Positions 7,325 through 14,047 of a stretch of 14,047 bases of DNA are shown piece by piece. Position 1 is the stretch's first letter, and every line of letters begins with the position of its first letter. The stretch is from DAIDKA01 sp036489445 (GTDB lineage: Bacteria; Pseudomonadota; Gammaproteobacteria; Steroidobacterales; Steroidobacteraceae). The stretch covers positions 1 to 14,047 of the forward strand of contig DASXFV010000081.1 in assembly GCA_036489445.1 (NCBI GenBank), given 5' to 3'. Both the position numbers and the translations under genes were made by a program. The notes under the pieces were generated by a model that had not been told where the DNA came from, did no database searches, and worked only from the letters and a program-made list of their open reading frames with translations.

Positions 7325-7906
7325 TCAATTGTCCTTGTGGCGCTGCTCGTAGGCTGCGATGTGGTCCTGCTGCTGCAGCAGGAAGCCCAGTTCATCGACA
7401 CCATTCAACAGGCAGTAGCGCGCGAAGGGATCGATCGGAAAGTTGACGCTGAGGCCATTGGGCAGCCGCAGGGTCGCGCTGGCCAGATCGATGCTGATCT
7501 GGCTGGCGGGATTCTCAATGAGCCAGCGGCTCGTGGTGTCATCCACGACAATGGGCAACAGGCCGTTCTTCAGCGAGTTATTGCGGAAAATGTCGGCGAT
7601 CTCCGTGCTGATGACGGCGCGGAAGCCGTAATCCAGCAGCGCCCACGGGGCATGTTCGCGCGAGGAGCCGCAGCCGAAGTTGCGACCTGCAACCAGCACC
7701 TGGCAGCCGGTGGCCTGGGGCTGATTGAGGATGAACTCGGCCCTTGGGCTGCCGTCGGGCGCATAGCGCCAGTCGGCGAACAGCTGCTTGCCGAGTCCGA
7801 ACCGCGTGGTCGTGGTCAGGAAGCGTGCCGGAATGATCTGGTCGGTGTCGATATTGCTCGCCGGCAAGACCACGGTACGGGAGCGGATGGTGGTGATTTT
7901 ATCCAT
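7325..7906 (-). CDS. leuD: 3-isopropylmalate dehydratase small subunit
   Basis: Small (swivel-domain) subunit of isopropylmalate isomerase, which with LeuC converts 2-isopropylmalate to 3-isopropylmalate. The product has 193 residues, close to the usual 190-210. Visible signatures are NIDTDQIIPARFL (18-30) and GRNFGCGSSREHAPWAL (74-90), the latter holding the active-site serine and substrate-binding arginine. The start ATG shares one base with the leuC stop (TAATG), the classic coupled arrangement for two subunits made in equal amounts. No odd features. Confidence 0.97.
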   Translation of the reverse strand: MDKITTIRSRTVVLPASNIDTDQIIPARFLTTTTRFGLGKQLFADWRYAPDGSPRAEFILNQPQATGCQVLVAGRNFGCGSSREHAPWALLDYGFRAVISTEIADIFRNNSLKNGLLPIVVDDTTSRWLIENPASQISIDLASATLRLPNGLSVNFPIDPFARYCLLNGVDELGFLLQQQDHIAAYEQRHKDN

Positions 7907-9309
7907 TATGGTTTTCCGCCCAGCAACTCGCGTGGATCGGTGATCCGGCCACGAATCGCACTGGCGGCGGCGGTCAGGGGGCTTGCCAGCAGCGTGCGGG
8001 CGCCTGCGCCCTGGCGGCCCTCGAAATTGCGATTGCTGGTGCTCACCGAGTACTCACCCCTTGCGACGGTGTCACCGTTCATGCCGATGCACATCGAACA
8101 GCCCGACTCACGCCACTCGGCGCCCGCCTCGATGAAGATCCGGTCCAGGCCCTCGGCCTCGGCTGCGGCCTTCACCTGCTGGGAACCTGGAACCACGAGC
8201 ATGCGAACAGTGCCGGCGATTTTCCGTCCGCGCAGCAGCTGCGCGGCGCCGCGCAGATCGCCGAGCCGGCCGTTGGTGCAACTGCCGATGAACACGACAT
8301 TCACCGGACGCCCGAGCAATGCTTCGCCGGACTGGAACCCCATGTAGGCGAGGGCCTTGTCGAACACCGGATCGCCCTTGCGGTCCGGCACCGTGCCAGT
8401 GATGGGAATCACCATGCCGGGATGGGTGCCGTAGGTGATCATGGGCTCGAGTATCGCGGCATCCATCGTGTGTTCACGGTCAAAGATCGCACCCGCATCC
8501 GTGGGCAGCGCACGCCAGCGTTCAACGGCGCGTTCCCAGGCTGCGCCGCTGGGCGAGCGCGGTTTGTCGGCCAGATAACTGAACGTGGTCTCATCCGGTG
8601 CAATCATGCCGGCACGCGCGCCGGCCTCGATCGACATGTTGCACACGGTCATGCGCTGTTCCATGTCGAGTGCACGAATCGCCTCGCCACGAAATTCCAG
8701 TACATGCCCGGTGCCGCCTTCGACGCCGATCTGGCCGATGATGGCCAGCACCAGGTCCTTGGCGGTGACCCCTGGCTGCAGCTTCTGGTTCACCTGGATG
8801 GCAAAGGTCTTGGGCCTGCGCTGCAGGATGCACTGCGTTGCGAACACATGACCCACTTCGGTGGTGCCGATGCCAAACGCCAGGGCGCCGAAGGCGCCGT
8901 GCGTGCTGGTATGGCTGTCGCCGCACACGATCGTACGGCCGGGACGGGTCAGGCCCAGCTCCGGTCCGATGATGTGGACGATGCCCCGCAGATCGCTGCT
9001 CATGTTCAGCAGCTCAATACCCGCCGCGGTGCAATTGCGCTCCAGTTGCTGGACCTGCCTGGCGGCAGCGGTCACCGGTACGCCATTGAATACCTGCTCG
9101 GTACGCGTCGGCGTGGAGTGATCCATGGTCGCCAGCGTCAGGTCCGTGCGCCGCACGGATAAACCCTTCTGGCGCAGGACTTCGAAGGCCTGCGGCGTGG
9201 TCACTTCATGAATCAGATGCAAGTCAATGAACAGCACCGCCGGGGTCTCGACGGTTTCGGGAGCGACTTCGTGCTGCTCCCAGACTTTCTGGAACATGGT
9301 CTTGGGCAT
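7906..9309 (-). CDS. leuC: 3-isopropylmalate dehydratase large subunit
   Basis: Large subunit of the aconitase-family isopropylmalate isomerase, carrying a [4Fe-4S] cluster. The product has 467 residues, as expected. Cluster cysteines C344 (GSCTNGR), C404 and C407 (SGCSMCIG) are all present. TMDHSTPT (61-68) and CGDSHTSTHGAFG (129-141) are family signatures. The start MPKTMFQK aligns with E. coli LeuC, and an AAGGA lies a few bases upstream in the 17-base gap after ilvC. The following leuD overlaps by one base. Confidence 0.97.
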   Translation of the reverse strand: MPKTMFQKVWEQHEVAPETVETPAVLFIDLHLIHEVTTPQAFEVLRQKGLSVRRTDLTLATMDHSTPTRTEQVFNGVPVTAAARQVQQLERNCTAAGIELLNMSSDLRGIVHIIGPELGLTRPGRTIVCGDSHTSTHGAFGALAFGIGTTEVGHVFATQCILQRRPKTFAIQVNQKLQPGVTAKDLVLAIIGQIGVEGGTGHVLEFRGEAIRALDMEQRMTVCNMSIEAGARAGMIAPDETTFSYLADKPRSPSGAAWERAVERWRALPTDAGAIFDREHTMDAAILEPMITYGTHPGMVIPITGTVPDRKGDPVFDKALAYMGFQSGEALLGRPVNVVFIGSCTNGRLGDLRGAAQLLRGRKIAGTVRMLVVPGSQQVKAAAEAEGLDRIFIEAGAEWRESGCSMCIGMNGDTVARGEYSVSTSNRNFEGRQGAGARTLLASPLTAAASAIRGRITDPRELLGGKP

Positions 9310-9326
9310 GCTTGATCCTTCAATGC

Positions 9327-10322
9327 CTAGGCGCGACGGTCGTTCAGCCAGGGCATCTTGGCGCGCAAGGTGGCGCCGACCTTCTCGATCTGGCGGTCCA
9401 TGTCCTGCTTGAGCAACTTGCGATACTCCTTCTGACCGGACTTGTTCTCATCGATCCACTGGCGAGCGAATTTGCCGGTCTGAATCTCCTTGAGGATCTT
9501 GCGCATCTCGTTCTTGGTCTTGTCGTTGATCACCCGCGGGCCGCGGGTCAGATCACCGTACTTGGCCGTGTCAGAGATGAACTGGTGCATCTTGGTGATG
9601 CCACCCTCGTGCAGCAGATCGACAATGAGCTTCAGCTCGTGCAGACACTCGTAGTAGGCGACTTCGGGCTGATAACCGGCTTCCACCAGCGTCTCGAAGC
9701 CCTTGACCACCAGCTCCGTGGCGCCGCCACACAGCACCGCCTGTTCGCCGAACAGATCCGTCTCGGTCTCTTCCGCGAAGGTCGTATCGAGCACGCCGCC
9801 GCGGGTGCCGCCGATGCCGTGGGCATAGGCCAGGGCGCGCGCATGGGCATTGCCTGTGGCGTCCTGCGCGACCGCAATCAGGCAGGGCACACCGCGACCC
9901 TGCTGGTACTGGCGACGCACCAGGTCACCGGGTCCCTTGGGGGCAATGAGCACCACATCCAGGTCGCGGCGCGCCTTGATGAGCTTGAAGTGCACATTGA
10001 AGCCGTGGGCGAACAGCAGTGTCGCGCCCTTCTTGACGGCGCCGATGACCGCGCCGTACAGGGCTTCCTGCGCCAGATCCGGCACCAGCATGGCGATCAG
10101 ATCGGCATCGGCAACGGCCTGCACGGGCTCGGCGACTTCCAGCCCGTCCTTTTTGGCCTTCTTCCAGCTGGCGCCGCCCTTGCGCACGCCGGCCACGACG
10201 TCAAAGCCGCTGTCCTTGAGGTTCAGGGCGTGGGCACGGCCCTGGCTACCATAGCCGAGCACAGCAATTCGCGCGCCGCGCAAAGCCTTCTTGTTCACGT
10301 CCTTCTGCGAATACAACTTCAT
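9327..10322 (-). CDS. ilvC: Ketol-acid reductoisomerase, class I
   Basis: Converts acetolactate or acetohydroxybutyrate to the dihydroxy acid with NADPH and Mg; second common step to valine and isoleucine. The product has 331 residues, the short class I form, unlike the roughly 490-residue class II enzyme of E. coli. The N-terminal Rossmann motif GYGSQGRAHALN (23-34) is followed by HGFNVH with H106, PKGPGDLVRRQY, metal ligands D189 and E193, and E225/E229 plus S250 in the C-terminal knot domain. The ATG at 10322 has GGGAG 8 bases upstream. An in-frame opening to a TTG at 10475 would read through the leader terminator and is rejected. It is the first gene of the ilvC-leuCDB operon and is preceded by a terminator-like attenuator. 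Confidence 0.97.
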   Translation of the reverse strand: MKLYSQKDVNKKALRGARIAVLGYGSQGRAHALNLKDSGFDVVAGVRKGGASWKKAKKDGLEVAEPVQAVADADLIAMLVPDLAQEALYGAVIGAVKKGATLLFAHGFNVHFKLIKARRDLDVVLIAPKGPGDLVRRQYQQGRGVPCLIAVAQDATGNAHARALAYAHGIGGTRGGVLDTTFAEETETDLFGEQAVLCGGATELVVKGFETLVEAGYQPEVAYYECLHELKLIVDLLHEGGITKMHQFISDTAKYGDLTRGPRVINDKTKNEMRKILKEIQTGKFARQWIDENKSGQKEYRKLLKQDMDRQIEKVGATLRAKMPWLNDRRA

Positions 10323-10379
10323 CGATACGCTCCCTTGAACTGCTGGACACACGCCAATCGGCCAAAATGCCGGGCGCAT

Positions 10380-10419
10380 AAAAAACCCCGCATCCGCCCT
10401 GTCAAGGGGCCGTGCGGGG
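10380..10419 (-). terminator. Intrinsic terminator in the ilvC leader, probable attenuator
   Basis: Read on the minus strand, CCCCGCA (10419-10413) pairs with TGCGGGG (10392-10386); an inner GCCC/GGGC pair (10410-10407 with 10399-10396) lengthens the stem. Six T follow directly (10385-10380). On the plus strand it has no T-run, so it works toward ilvC. It lies 57 bases before the ilvC start, downstream of the likely promoter. No gene ends just before it, so attenuation is the natural reading. The mechanism is unclear: no leader peptide rich in Leu, Ile or Val codons was found. Confidence 0.8.
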
Positions 10420-10433
10420 TCCTGGTGTTCGTA

Positions 10434-10523
10434 ATGCCCTGTTGCCTGTGCAATGTTGGCCTCGAATGTCAGCAAATTCGTGCAAAATTGTCAATCGAAT
10501 CGGGAGCTGCGGATGAGTGCTGA
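10434..10523 (+). CDS. Possible Cys-rich upstream mini-ORF (29 aa)
   Basis: An ATG at 10434 opens 29 codons beginning MPCCLCNVGLECQQ and ending in a TGA at 10521-10523, overlapping the start of the aminopeptidase gene out of frame by 11 bases. Five cysteines in 29 residues, four of them in the first 12, is unusual in a G+C-rich intergenic stretch. There is no good ribosome binding site, and the DNA is shared with the ilvC promoter on the other strand. It may be chance; if translated it could act as a uORF for the gene behind it. Confidence 0.15.
   Translation: MPCCLCNVGLECQQIRAKLSIESGAADEC
10466..10494 (-). promoter_or_regulatory. Promoter of the ilvC-leuCDB operon
   Basis: On the minus strand TTGACA (10494-10489, perfect -35) is followed after 17 bases by TGACAT (10471-10466, 3 of 6), preceded by TGC as an extended -10. 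Transcription would start near 10460, about 40 bases before the leader terminator. It lies just upstream of the aminopeptidase gene on the other strand. Confidence 0.55.
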
Positions 10524-11910
10524 GCTGCTGTTGACGGAGGCGGGTGGGCTGGGGCGGCCTTTATGGCTGCTGAATGAGGCCACTCTTGCCTCGTGGCTGG
10601 CCCAACAGCCCGCGGCCGTGGTGCAGTGGGTGCGGACGAATAATTTCCAGGCCGAGCGCCAGCGTGTGTTGGTGTTGCCGGGGGAGGGCGGAGCTCTGGC
10701 CGGTGCCGTCATGGGTCTGGGACCCCTGCGCGAGCTCGATGAGCTCAATCTGTGGCACGCCGCCGGCCTCAGTGAGCGCCTGCCCGCCGCGCACTATCGA
10801 GTGGCCACTGCCCTGGCACCGCACGCGGCGACCCAATTCGCCCTCGGCTGGCTGATCGGCAGCTATCACATCACGCGCTATCGCAGCGGCCTGCAGACGC
10901 CACGCGCCGCGCTCATCGCCCCGCCCGGAGCCGATCTGCCATACGTCCGGGCCGCTGCCGAGGCCACGACGCTGGCGCGTGATCTCATCAATACTCCGGC
11001 CAATGACCTGGGACCCGCCGAGCTGGCGCAGGCCGGATTCGATCTGGCGGCACGTTTTGGCGCCCGTTGCCAGGTGCTCAGCGGTGCGGAGCTCGAGGCC
11101 CAAGGCTACCCGCTGATCCGTGCGGTGGGCGCGGGCAGTGCCCGCGAGCCTTGTCTGGTCGACCTGCGCTGGGGCTCGGCCGATGCCCCGCGGGTCACCC
11201 TGGTGGGCAAGGGCGTGTGTTTTGATACCGGTGGCCTGGACCTTAAGCCTGGCACTGCGATGCTGTTGATGAAAAAGGACATGGGCGGGGCGGCCTGTGC
11301 ACTGGCGCTGGCCAGTATGCTCATGAGCCTGAATGCACCCATCCAGCTGCGGGTGCTGCTGCCCTGCGTGGAGAACAGCGTCGATGCGCTGTCTTATCGG
11401 CCTGGGGATGTCCTGCGCTCCCGCAAAGGGGTGACCATCGAGATCGGCAACACCGATGCCGAGGGACGCCTGATTCTGGCCGACGCGCTGGCTGAGGCCG
11501 ATGCGGAATCACCGGACCTGCTGATCGACCTGGCGACGTTGACCGGCGCTGCCCGGACCGCGCTGGGACCCGAGTTGCCGGCTGCCTACAGCCCGGATGA
11601 GGCCCTGCTCGCCAGCGCCCGTGCTGCCGGTGAGGCGACCTGCGATCCTTTGTGGCCGATGCCGCTGTGGCTGGGATATGACGATGAATTCAGCAGCCGC
11701 ATCGCCGATATTGGCAATGTCGCGGCGGGCCCGTTCGCCGGCTCCATCATCGCGGCGCTATTCTTGAAGCGCTTTGTCACCACCTCCCATGCCTGGCTGC
11801 ACCTGGATCTTTTCGCCTGGAATCCCAAGGAGCGGCCCGGCCGCCCGGTGGGTGCCGAGGCGCAGTGCGTGCGGGCCCTGTACAGCTTGATCCGTCAACG
11901 CTTCGGTTGA
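10513..11910 (+). CDS. Leucyl aminopeptidase family protein (peptidase M17)
   Basis: Cytoplasmic two-metal aminopeptidase that removes N-terminal residues from peptides. The product has 465 residues, a little shorter than E. coli PepA, with a variable N-terminal domain (1-150) and the M17 catalytic domain after it. Every metal or catalytic position of E. coli PepA is present with identical spacing: K233, D238, K245, D256, D315, E317 and R319. NTDAEGRLILADAL (313-326) is the family signature. The ATG at 10513 has GGAG 6 bases upstream; the frame stays open back to 10453, but that part lies in the divergent control region. ilvD follows after 4 bases, so the two are probably one transcript. Whether it is the PepA or PepB type, and its true substrate, cannot be told. 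I saw no clear plus-strand promoter in front of it. Confidence 0.92.
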   Translation: MSAELLLTEAGGLGRPLWLLNEATLASWLAQQPAAVVQWVRTNNFQAERQRVLVLPGEGGALAGAVMGLGPLRELDELNLWHAAGLSERLPAAHYRVATALAPHAATQFALGWLIGSYHITRYRSGLQTPRAALIAPPGADLPYVRAAAEATTLARDLINTPANDLGPAELAQAGFDLAARFGARCQVLSGAELEAQGYPLIRAVGAGSAREPCLVDLRWGSADAPRVTLVGKGVCFDTGGLDLKPGTAMLLMKKDMGGAACALALASMLMSLNAPIQLRVLLPCVENSVDALSYRPGDVLRSRKGVTIEIGNTDAEGRLILADALAEADAESPDLLIDLATLTGAARTALGPELPAAYSPDEALLASARAAGEATCDPLWPMPLWLGYDDEFSSRIADIGNVAAGPFAGSIIAALFLKRFVTTSHAWLHLDLFAWNPKERPGRPVGAEAQCVRALYSLIRQRFG

Positions 11911-11914
11911 ACCT

Positions 11915-13636
11915 ATGACCAAGAAAAAGGCACCCCTATCCATGCCCGGCCGCGTCCATGATCCACGCCAGTACTCGCGCCTGGTGGTCGATGGGGCCAA
12001 GCAGAGTCCTTCGCGCGCGATGTTGCGCGCGGTGGGTTGTGGCGATGCGGACTTCCACAAGCCGCAGATCGGAATCGCCTCCACCTGGGCCAATCTCACC
12101 CCCTGCAACATGCATATCGCCGAGCTGGCGCGGGCCGCCGCGGCCGGGGTGGATGCCGCCGGCGGCAAGAGCGTGATCTTCAACACCATCACGGTTTCGG
12201 ATGGCATCTCCATGGGTTCCCCGGGCATGAGGTACTCGCTGGTGTCGCGCGAAGTCATCGCCGATTCCATCGAGACCGTGGTCGGGGCAGAGGGCTTTGA
12301 CGGCTTCGTTGCCGTCGGCGGCTGCGACAAGAACATGCCCGGTTGCGCCATGGCCATGGCGCGTATGAACCGGCCGGCTGCATTCGTCTACGGCGGCACT
12401 ATCCGGCCCGGCGTGCAACGCCGTGACATCGTATCGGTGTTCGAAGCGGTGGGTGCACACGCGGCGGGCACGATGACGGATGCGCAACTGCTGGAGATCG
12501 AGCGCACGGCGATTCCTGGCCCAGGCAGCTGCGGCGGCATGTATACGGCCAATACCATGGCCTCGGCCATCGAAGCCCTGGGCCTGTCGTTGCCGGACAG
12601 CTCGGCGCAGGAGGCGGTGAGTGCGGCCAAAAAACTGGATTGCGAGCACGCCGGCGCTGCCGTGGTGCGGCTGGTCGAGTCCGGAATCCGGCCGCGCGAC
12701 ATCCTCACGCGCCAGGCGTTCGAGAACGCCATTACCGTCACCATCGCCCTGGGAGGCTCAACGAACGCCGTGCTGCACCTGTTGGCCATCGCCCATGAGG
12801 CCCGCGTGAAGCTGCGGCTCGAGGATTTCACTCGCATCGGGCGGCGGGTGCCGGTGCTGGCGGATGTGCGCCCCAGCGGGCGCTACCTGATGTCGGAGCT
12901 GATCGCGATCGGCGGGATTCAGCCCCTGATGAAGATGCTGCTGGATGCCGGCCTGCTGCACGGCGAGTGCCTGACCGTGACCGGACAGACCCTGGCGCGG
13001 AATCTGGCCGCCGTGGGGGCCTACCCGGCGGGGCAGGACATCGTGCGGCCCTTATCCCAACCCATCAAAAAGAACAGCCATCTGATTGTTTTAAAGGGAA
13101 ACGTGGCTCCGGAAGGCGCTGTGGCCAAGATCACGGGCAAGGAAGGCCTCGCCTTCGAGGGGCCGGCCAGGGTTTTTGACGGTGAGGAGGCGGCGACCGC
13201 CGCCATCCTCAACGGTACCGTGCGTGAGGGAGAGGTCGTGGTGATCCGCTATGAGGGACCCAAGGGCGGTCCCGGCATGCGCGAGATGCTCAGCCCCACC
13301 GGCGCGCTCATGGGACGGGGACTCGGCGGCAAGGTGGCCTTGATCACGGACGGCCGGTTCTCCGGCGGCAGCCATGGCTTTGTGGTTGGACATATCGCAC
13401 CGGAAGCGGCGCTGGGTGGCCCGATCGGCCTGCTGCGCACCGGGGACCTCGTGACCATCGATGCCGTAAAACAAGCCATCGACGTGCGGCTGTCGGGCGC
13501 GCAGCTGCGCCGGAGGAAAGCGGCCTGGCGTGCGCGCAAGCCCTATGCCGTGACGGGAGTGCTCGCAAAATATGCTCATTTGGTGGGCAGCGCCTCAGGC
13601 GGCGCCGTGACCTGGACCGAGAAACAGGGGCGGTGA
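11915..13636 (+). CDS. ilvD: Dihydroxy-acid dehydratase
   Basis: Iron-sulfur dehydratase that turns dihydroxyisovalerate or dihydroxymethylvalerate into the 2-keto acids, the step right after IlvC. The product has 573 residues. Cysteines C64 (TPCNMH), C137 (GGCDKNMPGC) and C206 (GPGSCGGMYTANTM) match the three-cysteine pattern of the family, most consistent with a [2Fe-2S] type. GRFSGGSHGFVVGHIAPEA is the C-terminal signature. The ATG at 11915 is only 4 bases after the aminopeptidase stop and lacks a clear ribosome binding site. Coupling to the upstream gene, or a start at the ATG at 11942, would explain this. It is near the ilvC operon but divergent from it and outside the attenuator's reach. 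Confidence 0.96.
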   Translation: MTKKKAPLSMPGRVHDPRQYSRLVVDGAKQSPSRAMLRAVGCGDADFHKPQIGIASTWANLTPCNMHIAELARAAAAGVDAAGGKSVIFNTITVSDGISMGSPGMRYSLVSREVIADSIETVVGAEGFDGFVAVGGCDKNMPGCAMAMARMNRPAAFVYGGTIRPGVQRRDIVSVFEAVGAHAAGTMTDAQLLEIERTAIPGPGSCGGMYTANTMASAIEALGLSLPDSSAQEAVSAAKKLDCEHAGAAVVRLVESGIRPRDILTRQAFENAITVTIALGGSTNAVLHLLAIAHEARVKLRLEDFTRIGRRVPVLADVRPSGRYLMSELIAIGGIQPLMKMLLDAGLLHGECLTVTGQTLARNLAAVGAYPAGQDIVRPLSQPIKKNSHLIVLKGNVAPEGAVAKITGKEGLAFEGPARVFDGEEAATAAILNGTVREGEVVVIRYEGPKGGPGMREMLSPTGALMGRGLGGKVALITDGRFSGGSHGFVVGHIAPEAALGGPIGLLRTGDLVTIDAVKQAIDVRLSGAQLRRRKAAWRARKPYAVTGVLAKYAHLVGSASGGAVTWTEKQGR

Positions 13637-14047
13637 AGCGCAACGGGTACGTGGCCAGTTCGGTGGAATTAAAAAATGTTTATCGGCTTCTCGGGTCGCT
13701 CAGAACATTTAACTAGTTGTCAGTGCGCGTGGCGACAGTTACAGTTGAGTTATCAGCGACCGGTCGTTGATAAGTTGGTGGTTCGACGATGACATGGCAG
13801 CTGCAATGGGTGCACGCAGCCAGAGGGCTCCAAAAAAACCCGGGGGAATGCGTTTCGGACCTGTGCCCGATGCCTGATCATCCAGGCCAAGCGGGCACCA
13901 GAACAGAACCGGTCGGCGGTGTCAGCACTGCCGGCTCGAAAATTTGGTCCGGGACGGGCTTGCGTGCAGCGCAAAACGTGGTTACGTTGCGAAGCGCGAC
14001 AATGTGCCCGTCAGATGGATTGGTAAAGACAACGACACAAGTATGGC
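13637..14047. other. Intergenic region after ilvD, no convincing gene
   Basis: 411 bases with stops in all frames and no recognised product. A 38-codon opening from the ATG at about 13676 and a 73-codon minus-strand opening (13753-13974) show no family features and are probably chance. Besides the palindrome at 13750-13773, a small inverted repeat AACGT-GGTT-ACGTT lies near 13975-13988. The last five bases read ATGGC, possibly a start codon of a gene outside the window, but no ribosome binding site precedes it. Confidence 0.5.
13750..13773. repeat. 24-bp near-perfect palindrome downstream of ilvD
   Basis: TTATCA-G-CGACCGGTCG-T-TGATAA: two 12-base arms match at all but one pair, which is a G-U in RNA. 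It is not followed by a T-run, so it is not a standard intrinsic terminator. The right arm overlaps a possible -35 (TTGATA, 13767-13772) with TGACAT 17 bases later (13790-13795), as if an operator sat on a promoter for a plus-strand gene beyond the window. It is either an operator or the end hairpin of the ilvD transcript. Confidence 0.5.

Noticed and set aside
7199..8347. Plus-strand open frame opposite leuD/leuC (382 codons)
   Set aside because: Runs antisense across two well-conserved genes with all catalytic residues intact; no recognisable protein.
10386..10419. Hairpin as a terminator for plus-strand transcription
   Set aside because: The T-run exists only on the minus strand; no plus-strand gene ends before it.
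10323..10475. N-terminal extension of IlvC, or in-frame leader peptide, from TTG at 10475
   Set aside because: It has no stop before ilvC, crosses the terminator, and holds few Leu/Ile/Val codons; the standard IlvC start is at 10322.
9312..10523. Plus-strand open frame opposite ilvC (403 codons)
   Set aside because: Antisense shadow of ilvC; only its last 29 codons were kept, as a weak separate uORF suggestion.
13753..13974. Minus-strand 73-codon frame in the right intergenic region
   Set aside because: No ribosome binding site or family similarity, and it overlaps the palindrome.

Overview
This is an ordinary but tightly packed amino-acid biosynthesis region from a high-G+C proteobacterium. 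It holds genes for histidine, methionine, leucine and isoleucine/valine synthesis, with almost no spare DNA. A gammaproteobacterium of the Xanthomonadales or a neighbouring order fits best. The reasons are a SAM-I riboswitch in front of metX-metB, a YerC/TrpR-family regulator as first gene of a hisG-hisD-hisC operon, the long single-chain form of HisG, and short class I IlvC. The placement rests on gene content, not on any tree. I saw no mobile element, CRISPR array, tRNA or rRNA.

Layout. (1) Positions 1-3610, minus strand: a TrpR-related regulator, hisG, hisD and hisC, with overlapping or nearly touching ends. hisC runs off the left edge. (2) Positions 3611-4032: a divergent control region. 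It holds a GTAC-flanked operator-like site for the his side. For the met side it holds a sigma-70-like promoter, a complete SAM-I aptamer that starts at the predicted transcription start, and an 11-bp helix that would bury the metX ribosome binding site. (3) Positions 4033-6263, plus strand: metX and metB, overlapping in ATGA. (4) Positions 6260-10322, minus strand: the operon ilvC-leuC-leuD-leuB, convergent with metB; the two stop codons share a CTAG. A promoter and a strong intrinsic terminator lie in the ilvC leader. (5) Positions 10513-13636, plus strand: an M17 leucyl-aminopeptidase-family gene followed 4 bases later by ilvD. (6) Positions 13637-14047: no convincing gene; a 24-bp palindrome is the main structure.

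How the genes work together: IlvC and IlvD catalyse two consecutive steps shared by the valine and isoleucine pathways. LeuC/LeuD and LeuB carry the valine precursor branch on to leucine, although leuA and acetohydroxyacid synthase are not in the window. MetX and MetB make cystathionine from homoserine under SAM feedback. HisG catalyses the first step of histidine synthesis, HisC a late one and HisD the last. The most interesting material is regulatory: the translational SAM switch, the TrpR-like site at the his promoter, and an ilvC attenuator-like terminator with no obvious leader peptide. I found no convincing undescribed system.
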